Positions 50,067 through 59,402 of a DNA stretch of 64,000 bases are shown in pieces (the stretch's first letter is position 1; the number at the start of each line of letters is the position of its first letter). The translations under genes were made by a program, and so were the position numbers. Under the pieces are notes generated by a model, which did not search any database, was not told the origin of the DNA, and saw nothing but the letters and a program-made list of their open reading frames with translations. Location: positions 238,857-302,856 of the forward strand of contig JAWXUH010000001.1 in assembly GCA_044432745.1 (NCBI GenBank), read 5' to 3'. This stretch comes from CAKOSP01 sp044432745 (GTDB lineage: Bacteria > Bacillota_I > Bacilli_A > RF39 > UBA660).

Positions 50067-50663
50067 CTAATTCAACTCTACTTTCTCTATTATTACTTCT
50101 TCTTCTTCAAATGTAAGTTTAAATATTTCTATATCATCTTCATTTTCATCTAACATTATTTTCTCTTTATAGGCTAAAACTATTCTTTCATCTAAATTAT
50201 AATCTTTTTCACAAAATTTTGAAATATAACTAAATAATGCTCTTCTTGGTAAAAAAACTACTGCATTCTCTTCATTTTCTCTTATATTATCAATTACGTA
50301 TTCTATTCTACTAGAACATTCATTTAATGATTCTCCTGATTCTAATTTATAATCAAAATCCTTTTCTTGAAAATAACTAAGCGTTTTCAATGTTTTATTT
50401 TTAAGATCACCTATAACACAATCATTTAATGATTCATTTAAGATTATATCTATATCATTTTTTTCTGATATATACTTTGCCGTTTCTATAGTAGAAATGT
50501 ATGTAGAAGAATAAACAGCTGTTGTTTCAATATCAATTTTCTTTGATAGTTCTACTCCTTTTATACTTAAAGATCTTAACATTTTCTTTTTTTCTATGTC
50601 CATATTTTTATCAAATGATGTATTCTTACTTAGTAAGTTGTTACAAATTAAATATATATTCAT
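50067..50663 (-). CDS. Histidine-phosphatase-like protein lacking catalytic histidines
   Basis: 198 residues with the fold pattern of the phosphoglycerate mutase-like superfamily: MNIYLICNNLLS at the start, YSSTYISTIETAKYI in place of SSPLxRAxxTA, LESGESLNECSSRI, and AVVFLPRRALFSYI near the end. The RHG signature is replaced by ICN, and the second catalytic His (normally in VSHG) is replaced by LPR. The enzyme is therefore probably inactive and may serve as a binding protein. It lies 3 bp downstream of rmuC. Confidence 0.75.
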   Translation of the reverse strand: MNIYLICNNLLSKNTSFDKNMDIEKKKMLRSLSIKGVELSKKIDIETTAVYSSTYISTIETAKYISEKNDIDIILNESLNDCVIGDLKNKTLKTLSYFQEKDFDYKLESGESLNECSSRIEYVIDNIRENEENAVVFLPRRALFSYISKFCEKDYNLDERIVLAYKEKIMLDENEDDIEIFKLTFEEEEVIIEKVELN

Positions 50664-50666
50664 TTT

Positions 50667-51737
50667 TTATTCTCCTTTTTCCGTTAATTTAATTAATTCA
50701 ACACTATTAATAGAATCGAATCTTTTACTAATTTTTTCTCCAGTTATATGTAAATCATCTATCCTAGAATTTACAGTTTTTACACTTACTGATAATTTAT
50801 CCCATCTGTCCTTGAATCTTGAAAATTCTACTCCAAGTTTATTAAGTTCATTATGTATAACCTTAGTAAATTTGTCCCTTTGTACATTTTTAAGTACCAT
50901 ACTTATTATAGATAAAGTACTTATTAATGTTGTTGGGCCTGTTATCCATACTTTTTTATTTTGAGCATAATTTAATATCTCTGGATAATATGCATTAATT
51001 TCAGCAAAAATTGCTTCTGCTGGTAAAAACATAATAGCTTCATCTCCTGTTTCACCAGGTATTATATATTTACTAGATATATCGTTGATATGTTTCTTTA
51101 AATCATTTATAAAATATTTTTCAAATATTCCTCTTTCTTCTCTACTCTTTGTTCTATCTGTCATTTTTCGATAATTTTCAAGTGGAAATTTACTATCTAT
51201 TGCTATTATACCTAGTGGAAGCGGGGCATATAATAATGCGTCACATATAGTTCCTGTATTAAATTTATACTGCGTTTTATATACACCAGATGAACTACTG
51301 CCAAATGCATTATTTAGTATATATTCTAGATTAACCTCTCCAAACGTTCCTCTAGTTTTCTTATCTGTTAATATATTTTGCAATGATACTATTTCTGTTG
51401 ATAAACTATCTATTTTCTTTTGAGCTTCATCTATTCTTGCTAATCTTTCTAAAACATTACTAAATGTTTTATCTGATTTTTCAAAATTTTTATCTATTCT
51501 ACTATTTACTTCATTATTAATGTAATTTAACTTACATTCTATTTTATCACTCATTTTTTCAAAATCTGTTGATAAATTCTTAGAGAAAAACAATTTAAAT
51601 TCTCCAAACTCTTTATTAATTCTTCCTTCAAAATTACCTAATCTTTCAACTAGATCATTATTATTATTTTTTTTTAATATTAACACTACAAGCAATATAA
51701 TTATAATTATTAGCAAACATATAGTTATATATTCCAC
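50667..51737 (-). CDS. rmuC: DNA recombination protein RmuC
   Basis: 356 residues: an N-terminal membrane helix (about 5-22), a long coiled coil (about 25-125), then the RmuC nuclease-like domain with KKTRGTFGEVNLEYIL, DALLYAPLPLGIIAIDSKFP, EAIMFLPAEAIFAEI and VWITGPTTLISTL. RmuC limits recombination at inverted repeats in E. coli; its biochemical activity is not well known. The start is a GTG. First of a three-gene unit with the histidine-phosphatase-like and zinc-ribbon genes. Confidence 0.93.
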   Translation of the reverse strand: MEYITICLLIIIIILLVVLILKKNNNNDLVERLGNFEGRINKEFGEFKLFFSKNLSTDFEKMSDKIECKLNYINNEVNSRIDKNFEKSDKTFSNVLERLARIDEAQKKIDSLSTEIVSLQNILTDKKTRGTFGEVNLEYILNNAFGSSSSGVYKTQYKFNTGTICDALLYAPLPLGIIAIDSKFPLENYRKMTDRTKSREERGIFEKYFINDLKKHINDISSKYIIPGETGDEAIMFLPAEAIFAEINAYYPEILNYAQNKKVWITGPTTLISTLSIISMVLKNVQRDKFTKVIHNELNKLGVEFSRFKDRWDKLSVSVKTVNSRIDDLHITGEKISKRFDSINSVELIKLTEKGE

Positions 51738-51808
51738 ACTATTACCTACCTTCTATCAATTATATCAAAAAAAAATGAAATATAATAGTATACATATAAT
51801 AATTTGTC

Positions 51809-51834
51809 AAAAAAAAATTAGAATTTCTTCTAAT
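51809..51834 (-). terminator. Rho-independent terminator after the AI-2E-type permease gene
   Basis: ATTAGAA/TTCTAAT stem with a TTTC/GAAA loop, then nine T on the minus strand. Confidence 0.9.
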
Positions 51835-52951
51835 CTTTTATTATTTGATATTTTACATTAAAATGACTTAATACAACCTTCAATATTGCTAATGTTGGTG
51901 TTGATAAAATCATACCTAATATTCCAAAGAAATGTCCAAATACTAGTAATGATACCATAATTATTACTGGATGTATTGATATTACTCTACCCATTATTAA
52001 TGGTTGTAATACGTAACTTTCAAATGATTGAACTATAAATATTAATACTAATATACTTATACCTACTGCTCCACTTGTTGTAAATCCTATCATTGCTGCA
52101 AAACCTCCACCGATCCATGGTCCGATGTAAGGAATTATATTAGTTATACCACATATTATACCTAATAATAATGCAGCATCTAAACCAATTATTGAGAAAC
52201 TTACTGAACACATTAATGCTACTATAGATGCTATTAATAATATTCCATTAATACATTTTCTTGTTTCAATACTTACTTTATTAAGTACTAATGATGTTTC
52301 TTCTCTATTTTTAACTGGTAATATTTTTAGAAAATTTTCTTGGATTCTATCAAAGTCTAATAATATATATAAACCTAATACTAAACTAAGTACAAACGTA
52401 ACAATAGCTCCTATGAAATTTACAATAAAATTCATTATTCCTGTAGGAAGAGTTACTGCTAATGTTGTTCCTAATTCACTTATATACGTATTAAGTGAAT
52501 CATTTATAGAACTTACATCTATTCCATTATTTGCAAATGATAACATTGAATTATCGATAAATCCTACCATGTTTGTAATTACAGCTGGTAAAACAGTTAT
52601 CAATTCTTGTGCTTGGTTATACATTACTGGTATAAATGCAAAGAATGATACTAATATTGCAACAAACACTAGTACAATTAACGTTACAGATGATATAGCT
52701 CTACCTAAACCTTTTGATTCTAATTTTAATACAATTGGATTTAATACCCATGCTATCATAAATCCTGCAAACATCGGCATCAATACACTTAAAATATCTA
52801 ACAATACGCTAAAGAAACCTGATATGTCACCTATGTATAGTATTAAACCAAACAATGTGAATACTATTAAATAATAAGTCAGTTTTAGTATTTTATTTCC
52901 TATTGTTAACATTTTATTTAATTCTAAATTATTTACTTCATTTTTTTTCAT
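51830..52951 (-). CDS. AI-2E family transporter (YtvI/PerM-like)
   Basis: 373 residues with about eight membrane helices. LVLGLYILLDFDRIQENFLK, GITNIIPYIGPWIGGGFAAM and SYVLQPLIMGRVISIHPVII are the family signatures. Members export varied small molecules or work as Na+/H+ antiporters; the AI-2 name is historical. The start is ATG 52951 (AGAGGAA upstream). An ATG 24 nt earlier lies before the ribosome site. It follows the two nucleotidyltransferase genes and is last in their unit. Confidence 0.92.
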   Translation of the reverse strand: MKKNEVNNLELNKMLTIGNKILKLTYYLIVFTLFGLILYIGDISGFFSVLLDILSVLMPMFAGFMIAWVLNPIVLKLESKGLGRAISSVTLIVLVFVAILVSFFAFIPVMYNQAQELITVLPAVITNMVGFIDNSMLSFANNGIDVSSINDSLNTYISELGTTLAVTLPTGIMNFIVNFIGAIVTFVLSLVLGLYILLDFDRIQENFLKILPVKNREETSLVLNKVSIETRKCINGILLIASIVALMCSVSFSIIGLDAALLLGIICGITNIIPYIGPWIGGGFAAMIGFTTSGAVGISILVLIFIVQSFESYVLQPLIMGRVISIHPVIIMVSLLVFGHFFGILGMILSTPTLAILKVVLSHFNVKYQIIKD

Positions 52952-52965
52952 TTTATTCCTCTTTT

Positions 52966-53859
52966 TTACTTCCATAAATTATTTGGATAAACACCTTTAT
53001 CCACATAATTTTTTATTTCATTTCTTACTTTTTCAGTATCTTCTTTAAATGTTACTCCAAACCATTCTGAAGTCGTTTTAACGATTTTAACTTTTTTATA
53101 TCCTTCTTTTACTATTTGAGTTAAAACATTTGGTATTAAATATTCACACTCTAATATATTTTCTTTTGAGTTTTCTAAATATTGTTTAAAATCCTTCTCT
53201 AAATACGAAAATAAACTTTCGTTAAAACCTAACATATTTGCTGATGTACAACAATCTTTTTTTACTTCTATTTCTATTTTTTCATCAAGTGATATACATA
53301 ATACTGAATCTTCTTTTTCATAACATTTACTTTCAACTATTTCTTTTAAATAATCATCTTCTAATAGACAGATTCCTCTTTTAACTACTCCTTCTTTTGA
53401 TAAAGATGGCCCAAGTGGATAACCTACTAAACAATAATCTTCGCTAGTTGTTATATGATCATAACTTTTTTTGAATGCATCATATCCATAAAAATCATCT
53501 GCATTTATTATTAAAAATGGTCCATTTATAACATCTTTTGCTGATAATATTGCTTGTCCTGTTCCCCATGGTTTTTCTCGATTAACTTCAACTTCAACCG
53601 GAACATCTTCTATTTTTTGAAATACATATTCTACTAATACATCTTCTGGTATTCTACTTCCTATTGTATCTTTAAATATTTCAAAATTTTCCTCTTTTAT
53701 TACAAATACTATTTTATTAAAACCTGCTTTTAATGCATCATATACTGAATAATCTATTAAAAATTCTCCATTTGGACCCATTGGTTCAATTTGTTTTAAA
53801 CCTCCGAATCTACTTCCCATTCCTGCTGCCATTACTAACAAACTAACTTCTTTTTTCAT
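52966..53859 (-). CDS. Nucleotidyltransferase (NDP-sugar pyrophosphorylase type), copy 2
   Basis: 297 residues. The NTP-binding loop is LLVMAAGMGSRFGGLKQIEP, with the metal-binding NADDFYG and the KPWGTGQAIL segment. It is a clear paralogue of the neighbour upstream: they share MAAGMGSRFGGLKQI, FIIDYS/FLIDYS, VVFVIKEEN, NADDFYG and WFGVTFKED/WLGITFKED. The sugar and nucleotide are unknown. The start is the ATG at 53859 behind GGGGGAAA. The upstream gene ends at 53862. Confidence 0.88.
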   Translation of the reverse strand: MKKEVSLLVMAAGMGSRFGGLKQIEPMGPNGEFLIDYSVYDALKAGFNKIVFVIKEENFEIFKDTIGSRIPEDVLVEYVFQKIEDVPVEVEVNREKPWGTGQAILSAKDVINGPFLIINADDFYGYDAFKKSYDHITTSEDYCLVGYPLGPSLSKEGVVKRGICLLEDDYLKEIVESKCYEKEDSVLCISLDEKIEIEVKKDCCTSANMLGFNESLFSYLEKDFKQYLENSKENILECEYLIPNVLTQIVKEGYKKVKIVKTTSEWFGVTFKEDTEKVRNEIKNYVDKGVYPNNLWK

Positions 53860-53861
53860 TT

Positions 53862-54761
53862 CTATTTCCCCCATAAATTTTTTGGATATTCTCCATTTTC
53901 TATTAATTTATTTATTTCTCCTTTTAAACCTTCTAAATCTTCTTTAAATGTAATTCCTAACCACTTTGAATCAGTTTTAATTACTAAAACATCATTATAT
54001 TTTTCCTCTATTACCTTAGTTAATACGTCAGGAATCATATATTCACATGTTGCTAAATAATCTTTATTCTTTTCTAGAAACAATTTAAATTTATTTTCTA
54101 AAAATGGAAAAAAATTAGCATTAAATCCGATCATATTAGTTGAACATAAAACATCATTAGATATTATAAATGATTCTTCTTTATTTGAAAGTGGTGTACA
54201 TAATACATCATTTCCTGACATACTACACTTACTTTCATTTAAACACTTCAACACACCATTTTGCATATCGCAGATTCCTCTACATACTTCACCACTTTCT
54301 GATAAAGTATTTATTACTTTATATCCTATTATGAAATATTCACTGCTCTTAGTTAAGTGTTCTGATGCTTTTATAAAAGCATCTCTTCCATAAAAATCGT
54401 CTGCATTTATAACTAAAAACGGACCACTTATATTATTTCTTGCTGCCATTATAGCATGTGCTGTACCCCACGGTTTAACTCTTTCTTGATCTATTTTTAT
54501 AGGCGTATCTTCAAGACTTTGAAAAGCATATTCAACTTTTATTTTCTCTGCTAACCTATTACCTACTGTTTCTTCAAATAATGATAAGTTTTCCTCTTTT
54601 ATTACAAATACTACTTTACTAAAACCTGCTTGAATTGCATCATATATAGAATAATCTATGATAAATTCTCCGCTTTGGCCTACTGATTCAATTTGCTTTA
54701 ATCCACCAAATCTACTCCCCATTCCTGCTGCCATTATTAGAAGTGTTTTATCTGTTTTCAT
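53862..54761 (-). CDS. Nucleotidyltransferase (NDP-sugar pyrophosphorylase type), copy 1
   Basis: 299 residues with LLIMAAGMGSRFGGLKQIES, FVIKEENLSL, KPWGTAHAIMAA and NADDFYGRDAF. Length and motifs are of the GalU/RmlA-like superfamily without a C-terminal beta helix. Tandem copy of the next gene. In this copy the segment after WGT is HAIMAA rather than QAILSA, and the loop is ESVGQSGEF rather than EPMGPNGEF, so the two may differ in substrate. First of a three-gene unit with the permease. Confidence 0.88.
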   Translation of the reverse strand: MKTDKTLLIMAAGMGSRFGGLKQIESVGQSGEFIIDYSIYDAIQAGFSKVVFVIKEENLSLFEETVGNRLAEKIKVEYAFQSLEDTPIKIDQERVKPWGTAHAIMAARNNISGPFLVINADDFYGRDAFIKASEHLTKSSEYFIIGYKVINTLSESGEVCRGICDMQNGVLKCLNESKCSMSGNDVLCTPLSNKEESFIISNDVLCSTNMIGFNANFFPFLENKFKLFLEKNKDYLATCEYMIPDVLTKVIEEKYNDVLVIKTDSKWLGITFKEDLEGLKGEINKLIENGEYPKNLWGK

Positions 54762-54797
54762 ATAAAATTGCTCCTTTCTTCATTAAGATTTAACATA

Positions 54798-54826
54798 ATT
54801 GTAACAAAAATATAGTAATATGTCTA
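54798..54826 (-). promoter_or_regulatory. Sigma-A promoter of the nucleotidyltransferase pair
   Basis: Minus-strand TAGACA (54821-54826), 17 bp, TACAAT (54798-54803). Confidence 0.7.
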
Positions 54827-54908
54827 TAAAAAAATGATAGTACACTAATATACATATATTTGCGTATTATCATTATATTTTGTAATTCTTTATTTTTGAG
54901 TATACATT

Positions 54909-55751
54909 TTACTTAATGTTTTGAAAATCCATTAAGTACTTTGAAAAGTTTTTCTGATTATATATGCTATATTGAAAATTAATATCTGATGCATATGTAA
55001 ATCTTTTTATGGCAGGTGTGATACTTATTGCTTTTGCAAGTTGATAACTCTCTTCTTTTAAAGCTTTATCAATATCTAAGTCTATAGATTTATATATAGT
55101 TTTTTTGCAAGCTTTAATTGCTCTTAAAGGAAACTTGGATATCCTTTTTGCTAATGTATATACATAATCACTTATTTTATCTGATTCTATTACTTTATTA
55201 ATTGTTCCATATCGATATGCTTCTTTTGCATTAAAGTCTTCTGCACATAGAATTATTTCTAAAGCCCTTGGCAATCCAACTACTCTAGCTAATCTTGCAG
55301 ATCCTCCTCCACATGGTAAAATTCCCATTCCACATTCCATTTGCATAAACACTGCATTAGGCGTTGCAAATCTCATATCACATGCTAATATAAATTCGTG
55401 ACCACCACCTCTTGCATATCCTTCTACTTGTGATATTGTTACTTGAGACAATTTATTTATTCTGTCTAATGTTTTTGCTAAATCGTTTATTCCGATCTCA
55501 TCTTTACTTTTGTTTGAGACTTTCATATTTTTTAACATATCTATATCAGCATGAGCTATAAAAAACAAATCATTACTTGAATTAAATATAACTACTTTTA
55601 GTTCTTCATTACTCTCTAGATAATTACATAGTTTATTTAAATCTTTTAACATTGGTATACCTAAGACATTTATTTTTTTATAGTTAAACGTAACTGTTAA
55701 TATACCTTCACTTTCATACGTTTTTAACGTTTCATAATCTTCTTTATACAT
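54909..55751 (-). CDS. Enoyl-CoA hydratase/isomerase (crotonase) family protein
   Basis: 280 residues of the crotonase fold. Oxyanion-hole elements are FIAHADIDMLK and EGYARGGGHEFILACDMRF; MECGMGILPCGGGSARLARV follows, where hydratases place a catalytic Glu (Glu in MECGMG). The C-terminal third is normal. No other beta-oxidation or CoA genes are in the window, so the reaction is unknown. The start ATG 55751 follows AAAGGTGA; an earlier GTG lies in that site. Confidence 0.88.
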   Translation of the reverse strand: MYKEDYETLKTYESEGILTVTFNYKKINVLGIPMLKDLNKLCNYLESNEELKVVIFNSSNDLFFIAHADIDMLKNMKVSNKSKDEIGINDLAKTLDRINKLSQVTISQVEGYARGGGHEFILACDMRFATPNAVFMQMECGMGILPCGGGSARLARVVGLPRALEIILCAEDFNAKEAYRYGTINKVIESDKISDYVYTLAKRISKFPLRAIKACKKTIYKSIDLDIDKALKEESYQLAKAISITPAIKRFTYASDINFQYSIYNQKNFSKYLMDFQNIK

Positions 55752-55792
55752 TTTCTTCACCTTTTAATATATATGATTATTTTCCATATATA

Positions 55793-55900
55793 TTATTTTT
55801 TTATATACATATTGTATCTATTTATACTTAATATACACATTAATGCAGTTCCTATAAATAATCCTAGGAAAAAACCTAGTAAAAATAATAATAAATTCAT
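55793..55900 (-). CDS. DUF3789-like small membrane protein
   Basis: 35 codons: MNLLLFLLGFFLGLFIGTAL followed by MCILSINRYNMYIKK. It is one membrane helix with the LLGxxxGxFIGxxxMC pattern of DUF3789 proteins, which occur on mobile elements and chromosomes of Firmicutes. A good GAGGT ribosome site is 4 nt from the ATG. It fills part of the 280-bp gap between murE and the crotonase gene; the rest of the gap is AT-rich with no other feature that I see. Confidence 0.6.
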   Translation of the reverse strand: MNLLLFLLGFFLGLFIGTALMCILSINRYNMYIKK

Positions 55901-56023
55901 AATACCTCATTTCTAAAAAAATTTTTTAATATATAATACACATTCTTACTTAAAATATATGTCATATTTTGTAATATAATTTTATTTATATATTTATTAT
56001 TATTTTTTTTCAAAAAATTATTA

Positions 56024-56053
56024 CAAAAAAAATAACTTTTTTAGTTATTTTTT
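56024..56053 (-). terminator. Rho-independent terminator after murE
   Basis: An 11-bp stem, AAAAAATAACT with its complement, a 5-nt loop and eight T on the minus strand. Confidence 0.9.
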
Positions 56054-57396
56054 CCTTTAATGTAATCTCTTACTATTTGAGCATCGTCCATATGTATTTT
56101 TTCATGACCTATTATTTGATAGTCTTCATGACCTTTTCCTAATATTAGAACTTTATCATTTTCTTTTATTAAATCTAAAGCTGATGAAATTGCTTTTGTT
56201 CTATCTATTTGAACTTCATAATTGTCTTTCTCTACATTTCTTACTACGTCTTCTAATATAAGTTTTGGATCTTCTGTTCTTGGATTATCACTTGTAAATA
56301 TACAGTAATCAGAATTATCACTTGCTATTTTACCCATTATAGGTCTTTTAACTGGATCTCTATCTCCACCACATCCTACTACTGTTATTATTCTTCCTTC
56401 TTTTTCTTCTTTGAATGTATCAATTATTTTTTGAACTGCATCAGGTGTATGTGCATAATCTACTACTGCTACTCCACCATTTAAACTAATCAATTCACAT
56501 CTTCCTTTTGGAGCAGATATTTCACTTGATATAGCAATAATGTCATTTATATCTTTATACTCCATGCATATTCCAATACACATTAAGAAATTTGTTATAT
56601 TGTATTTTCCTTTTACTTTTGGTGAAATTTCGTAATTTTCATTATTGTATGTAAAATTAACTTTTACACCATCTATTAGATTTTCATATTGTTTTACTAC
56701 AATATCGTTAGTATCTTCAAATCCTACAGTTAACGTATTATCGTTTGTAAACTCTTTTGAATATTGATCATCTCCATTAATTACCATTTTTTTACATTTA
56801 GGTACTAATCTTTTTTTAGTTTCTAAATATAGTTCCATTGTTTTATGATAATCTAAATGATCTTGAGTTAAGTTAGTATACCCGCCAACTTCAAAATTTA
56901 TTCCTTCAGTTCTTCCTAAATCAAGAGAATGAGAACATACTTCCATCACTATATTTCTAAAACCAGCTTCATATGCTTTAGTAATATATTCATATAACAT
57001 TACTATGTCTGGAGTTGTATTTAAACTTTCTTCTTCGAAATCATCTAGGTAAAAACCTATTGTTCCTATGTACGCTGTTTTTACTCCTAATTTATTTAAC
57101 ATTTGATATGCTAAATAACATGTTGTTGTTTTTCCATTCGTACCTGTTATTCCAACAAAATTTATTTCTTTTAGCATATCCTTATACGTTTCTACTAAAT
57201 AATTTGTTATATATTTTTCAGAATTTTCTACTACAACAGTTTCAACTTCATACTCACCATGTTCACATATTATTTTCTTAGCACCTCTTTTTATTGCATC
57301 TTCTATATAATTATGTCCATCAACAGTATGACCTTTTATTGCTACAAAAGTATCACCTTCTAATACTTTTTTTGAATTATTTTTTATATTATACAT
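56041..57396 (-). CDS. murE: UDP-N-acetylmuramoyl-tripeptide synthetase, probably meso-DAP-adding
   Basis: Adds the third residue to the peptidoglycan stem peptide in the cytosol. The 451-residue Mur ligase has the ATP site GITGTNGKTTT (82-92), NLTQDHLDYH, VVDYAHTPDA and KGHEDYQ. The residue-3 selecting motif is DNPRTEDP (370-377); DNPR is typical of enzymes using meso-diaminopimelate, whereas lysine enzymes lack this Arg. It is a little shorter than the usual 480-495. It overlaps asnB by 8 nt, with an AAGGAGG site inside asnB. Confidence 0.95.
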   Translation of the reverse strand: MYNIKNNSKKVLEGDTFVAIKGHTVDGHNYIEDAIKRGAKKIICEHGEYEVETVVVENSEKYITNYLVETYKDMLKEINFVGITGTNGKTTTCYLAYQMLNKLGVKTAYIGTIGFYLDDFEEESLNTTPDIVMLYEYITKAYEAGFRNIVMEVCSHSLDLGRTEGINFEVGGYTNLTQDHLDYHKTMELYLETKKRLVPKCKKMVINGDDQYSKEFTNDNTLTVGFEDTNDIVVKQYENLIDGVKVNFTYNNENYEISPKVKGKYNITNFLMCIGICMEYKDINDIIAISSEISAPKGRCELISLNGGVAVVDYAHTPDAVQKIIDTFKEEKEGRIITVVGCGGDRDPVKRPIMGKIASDNSDYCIFTSDNPRTEDPKLILEDVVRNVEKDNYEVQIDRTKAISSALDLIKENDKVLILGKGHEDYQIIGHEKIHMDDAQIVRDYIKGKNN

Positions 57397-59215
57397 TTTC
57401 TTCCTCCTTAAAAAACTGATTATACCATACTATAAAAGTATAAATACACCAAATTTTCTTGTAATTGTCTTTCTTACCTTTTCTATGATCTTCAAGCAAT
57501 TTTATGATTTTTTTATTATCAAAATATCTTCTTCCCTCATCACTATTAAACGCTAATTTTATATTTTCATAAAACAAATCTTCTTTTACCCATTCTCTAA
57601 GTGGTACAGGAAATCCTAATTTTTTCTTTTTATGTGCATCATTTGGTATCAAAACAGACGCTGCTTTTCTAAGTTCTATTTTAGTTTCTCCTTTTTTTAG
57701 TTTATGTTCAGGAGATAACTTTCTTGCAACATCATATACCGATTTATCTAAAAACGGTACTCTAGCTTCTAATCCAAACATCATAGTATTTCTATCTACT
57801 AAATGAAGAAAGTCTCTTACTAACCAGAAATAATAATCTATAACTTGTCTTTGAACAATTGTTGAATTATCCTTATAATCTTCATAAAATGGTTTTACTA
57901 TATCTTTTGTATGAATTTGATTACCAGGTAACACTATTGAAGATGCTTCCTTATCTCTAAAAACTCTTCCTAAACCTATATGATATTCTTCTAATTTCTT
58001 ACCTCTTCTGTATAAATAGTTAAATCCTCTTGCATCTGGAAATATTGATGCTATATTAGAAAATCCTCTTCTTATAAAGAAAGGCAATTTCATGTAAATA
58101 CTATTATCTATATCTTCCATATATGAATTGTAACCACCGAAAAACTCATCTGCTCCTTCTCCACTCATTACCACTTTTACATCTTCTGCTGCACTTTGAG
58201 CTAAAAAATATAATGCTGCGCTGGCTGGATCTGCTATAGGTTCATCCATATGATACATCATTTTTGGAAAAACTTCTAAATATTCTTCTTTTGATATTTT
58301 TCTTGATTTATTATGCACTCCAAGTTTATCTGTTAAATCCTTTGCATATTTTGTTTCATCATATTTTGGATCATCATATCCAACAGTATATGTTTTGTCA
58401 GGTTTACCTGCAGATACTAAATATGAAGAATCTACTCCACTTGATAAAAACGAACCTACTTCTACATCGGCTATTTTGTGATGTTCTACTGAATCTTCTA
58501 CTGCATCGTTTATTTGCTCAGTTATATCACCATCTATTTTTCCTTCTTCAAACTCTAATTTAAAATAACAATTTTTAGTAATTTCTCCATTTTTAAATAG
58601 CAGAGTATGTCCAGGTTCTACTCTAAATACACCTTTAAATAAAGTTTCTTCAGTAGGCACTGAATTAAAACATAAATAAGAACTTATTATTTCTTCGTTT
58701 AATACTTTATTAAAATCTGGATGTCCTAAGAAACATTTTATTTCAGATCCAAACATAAATACTTCATCTTCATAATAGTAATATACTTGCTTAATACCGA
58801 ATCCATCTCTTGCTATAAATAAGGATTTGTCTTCCTTCTTCCATATTGCAAAAGCAAACATTCCTCTAAGTTTTTTTACAACTTCATCTTGCCACTGCTC
58901 GTAACCGTGTATTATTACCTCAGTATCACTGTTAGTTTTAAATGTATGTCCTAATTTTTCTAATTCTTTCTTTAATACTTTATAATTGTATATTTCACCA
59001 TTAAAGACTATTACCATTGATTCATCTTCATTATATATTGGTTGTTTACCACCTTCTAAATCAATTATAGATAATCTTCTATGTCCTAAGGCAACGTCAT
59101 CATCAATATATTCTCCGCTTGAATCTGGTCCTCTATGAATTATTCTGTCACTCATACTTTTTAAGATTTTTTTCTTATTTTTTTTATCACTTATAAAACC
59201 AGTTATTCCACACAT
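57389..59215 (-). CDS. asnB: AsnB-type glutamine-dependent amidotransferase
   Basis: 608 residues. After the initiator Met comes the nucleophile Cys2 (MCGITGFI). The glutaminase domain shows IIHRGPDSSG, GHRRLSIIDL and VFNGEIYNYK. The synthetase domain (from about 200) has LSSGVDSSYLV as the ATP loop, VVMSGEGADEFFGGY and LEARVPFLD. This is the layout of asparagine synthase B. In some Gram-positives such proteins amidate meso-DAP in peptidoglycan instead. Coupling by overlap to a DNPR-type murE makes that role likely here. Confidence 0.93.
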   Translation of the reverse strand: MCGITGFISDKKNKKKILKSMSDRIIHRGPDSSGEYIDDDVALGHRRLSIIDLEGGKQPIYNEDESMVIVFNGEIYNYKVLKKELEKLGHTFKTNSDTEVIIHGYEQWQDEVVKKLRGMFAFAIWKKEDKSLFIARDGFGIKQVYYYYEDEVFMFGSEIKCFLGHPDFNKVLNEEIISSYLCFNSVPTEETLFKGVFRVEPGHTLLFKNGEITKNCYFKLEFEEGKIDGDITEQINDAVEDSVEHHKIADVEVGSFLSSGVDSSYLVSAGKPDKTYTVGYDDPKYDETKYAKDLTDKLGVHNKSRKISKEEYLEVFPKMMYHMDEPIADPASAALYFLAQSAAEDVKVVMSGEGADEFFGGYNSYMEDIDNSIYMKLPFFIRRGFSNIASIFPDARGFNYLYRRGKKLEEYHIGLGRVFRDKEASSIVLPGNQIHTKDIVKPFYEDYKDNSTIVQRQVIDYYFWLVRDFLHLVDRNTMMFGLEARVPFLDKSVYDVARKLSPEHKLKKGETKIELRKAASVLIPNDAHKKKKLGFPVPLREWVKEDLFYENIKLAFNSDEGRRYFDNKKIIKLLEDHRKGKKDNYKKIWCIYTFIVWYNQFFKEEENV

Positions 59216-59242
59216 ATGCATTCTCCATTTCTCTATATATAA

Positions 59243-59271
59243 ATTGTATCAAATACAATTAATTATGTCTA
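59243..59271 (-). promoter_or_regulatory. Sigma-A promoter of asnB-murE with internal inverted repeat
   Basis: Minus-strand TAGACA (59266-59271), 17 bp, TACAAT (59243-59248) with TG before the -10. ATTGTAT/ATACAAT, a perfect 7-bp inverted repeat around CAA (59243-59259), covers the -10 and part of the spacer and could be an operator. Confidence 0.7.
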
Positions 59272-59352
59272 GCAATCTTTATTTTTTATAATTAAAAATA
59301 TTTCATCTTTTTTTATTTGGTATTTACAATAACACGTTTATTTATTTTTTTA

Positions 59353-59381
59353 TTGACAAATTTGTTACAATATTGTATAAT
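59353..59381 (+). promoter_or_regulatory. Consensus sigma-A promoter of the 179-residue gene
   Basis: Perfect TTGACA (59353-59358), 17 bp, perfect TATAAT (59376-59381). The strongest sigma-A match in the window. Confidence 0.9.
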
Positions 59382-59402
59382 TTAATTATGGGGGAAATAA
59401 TA

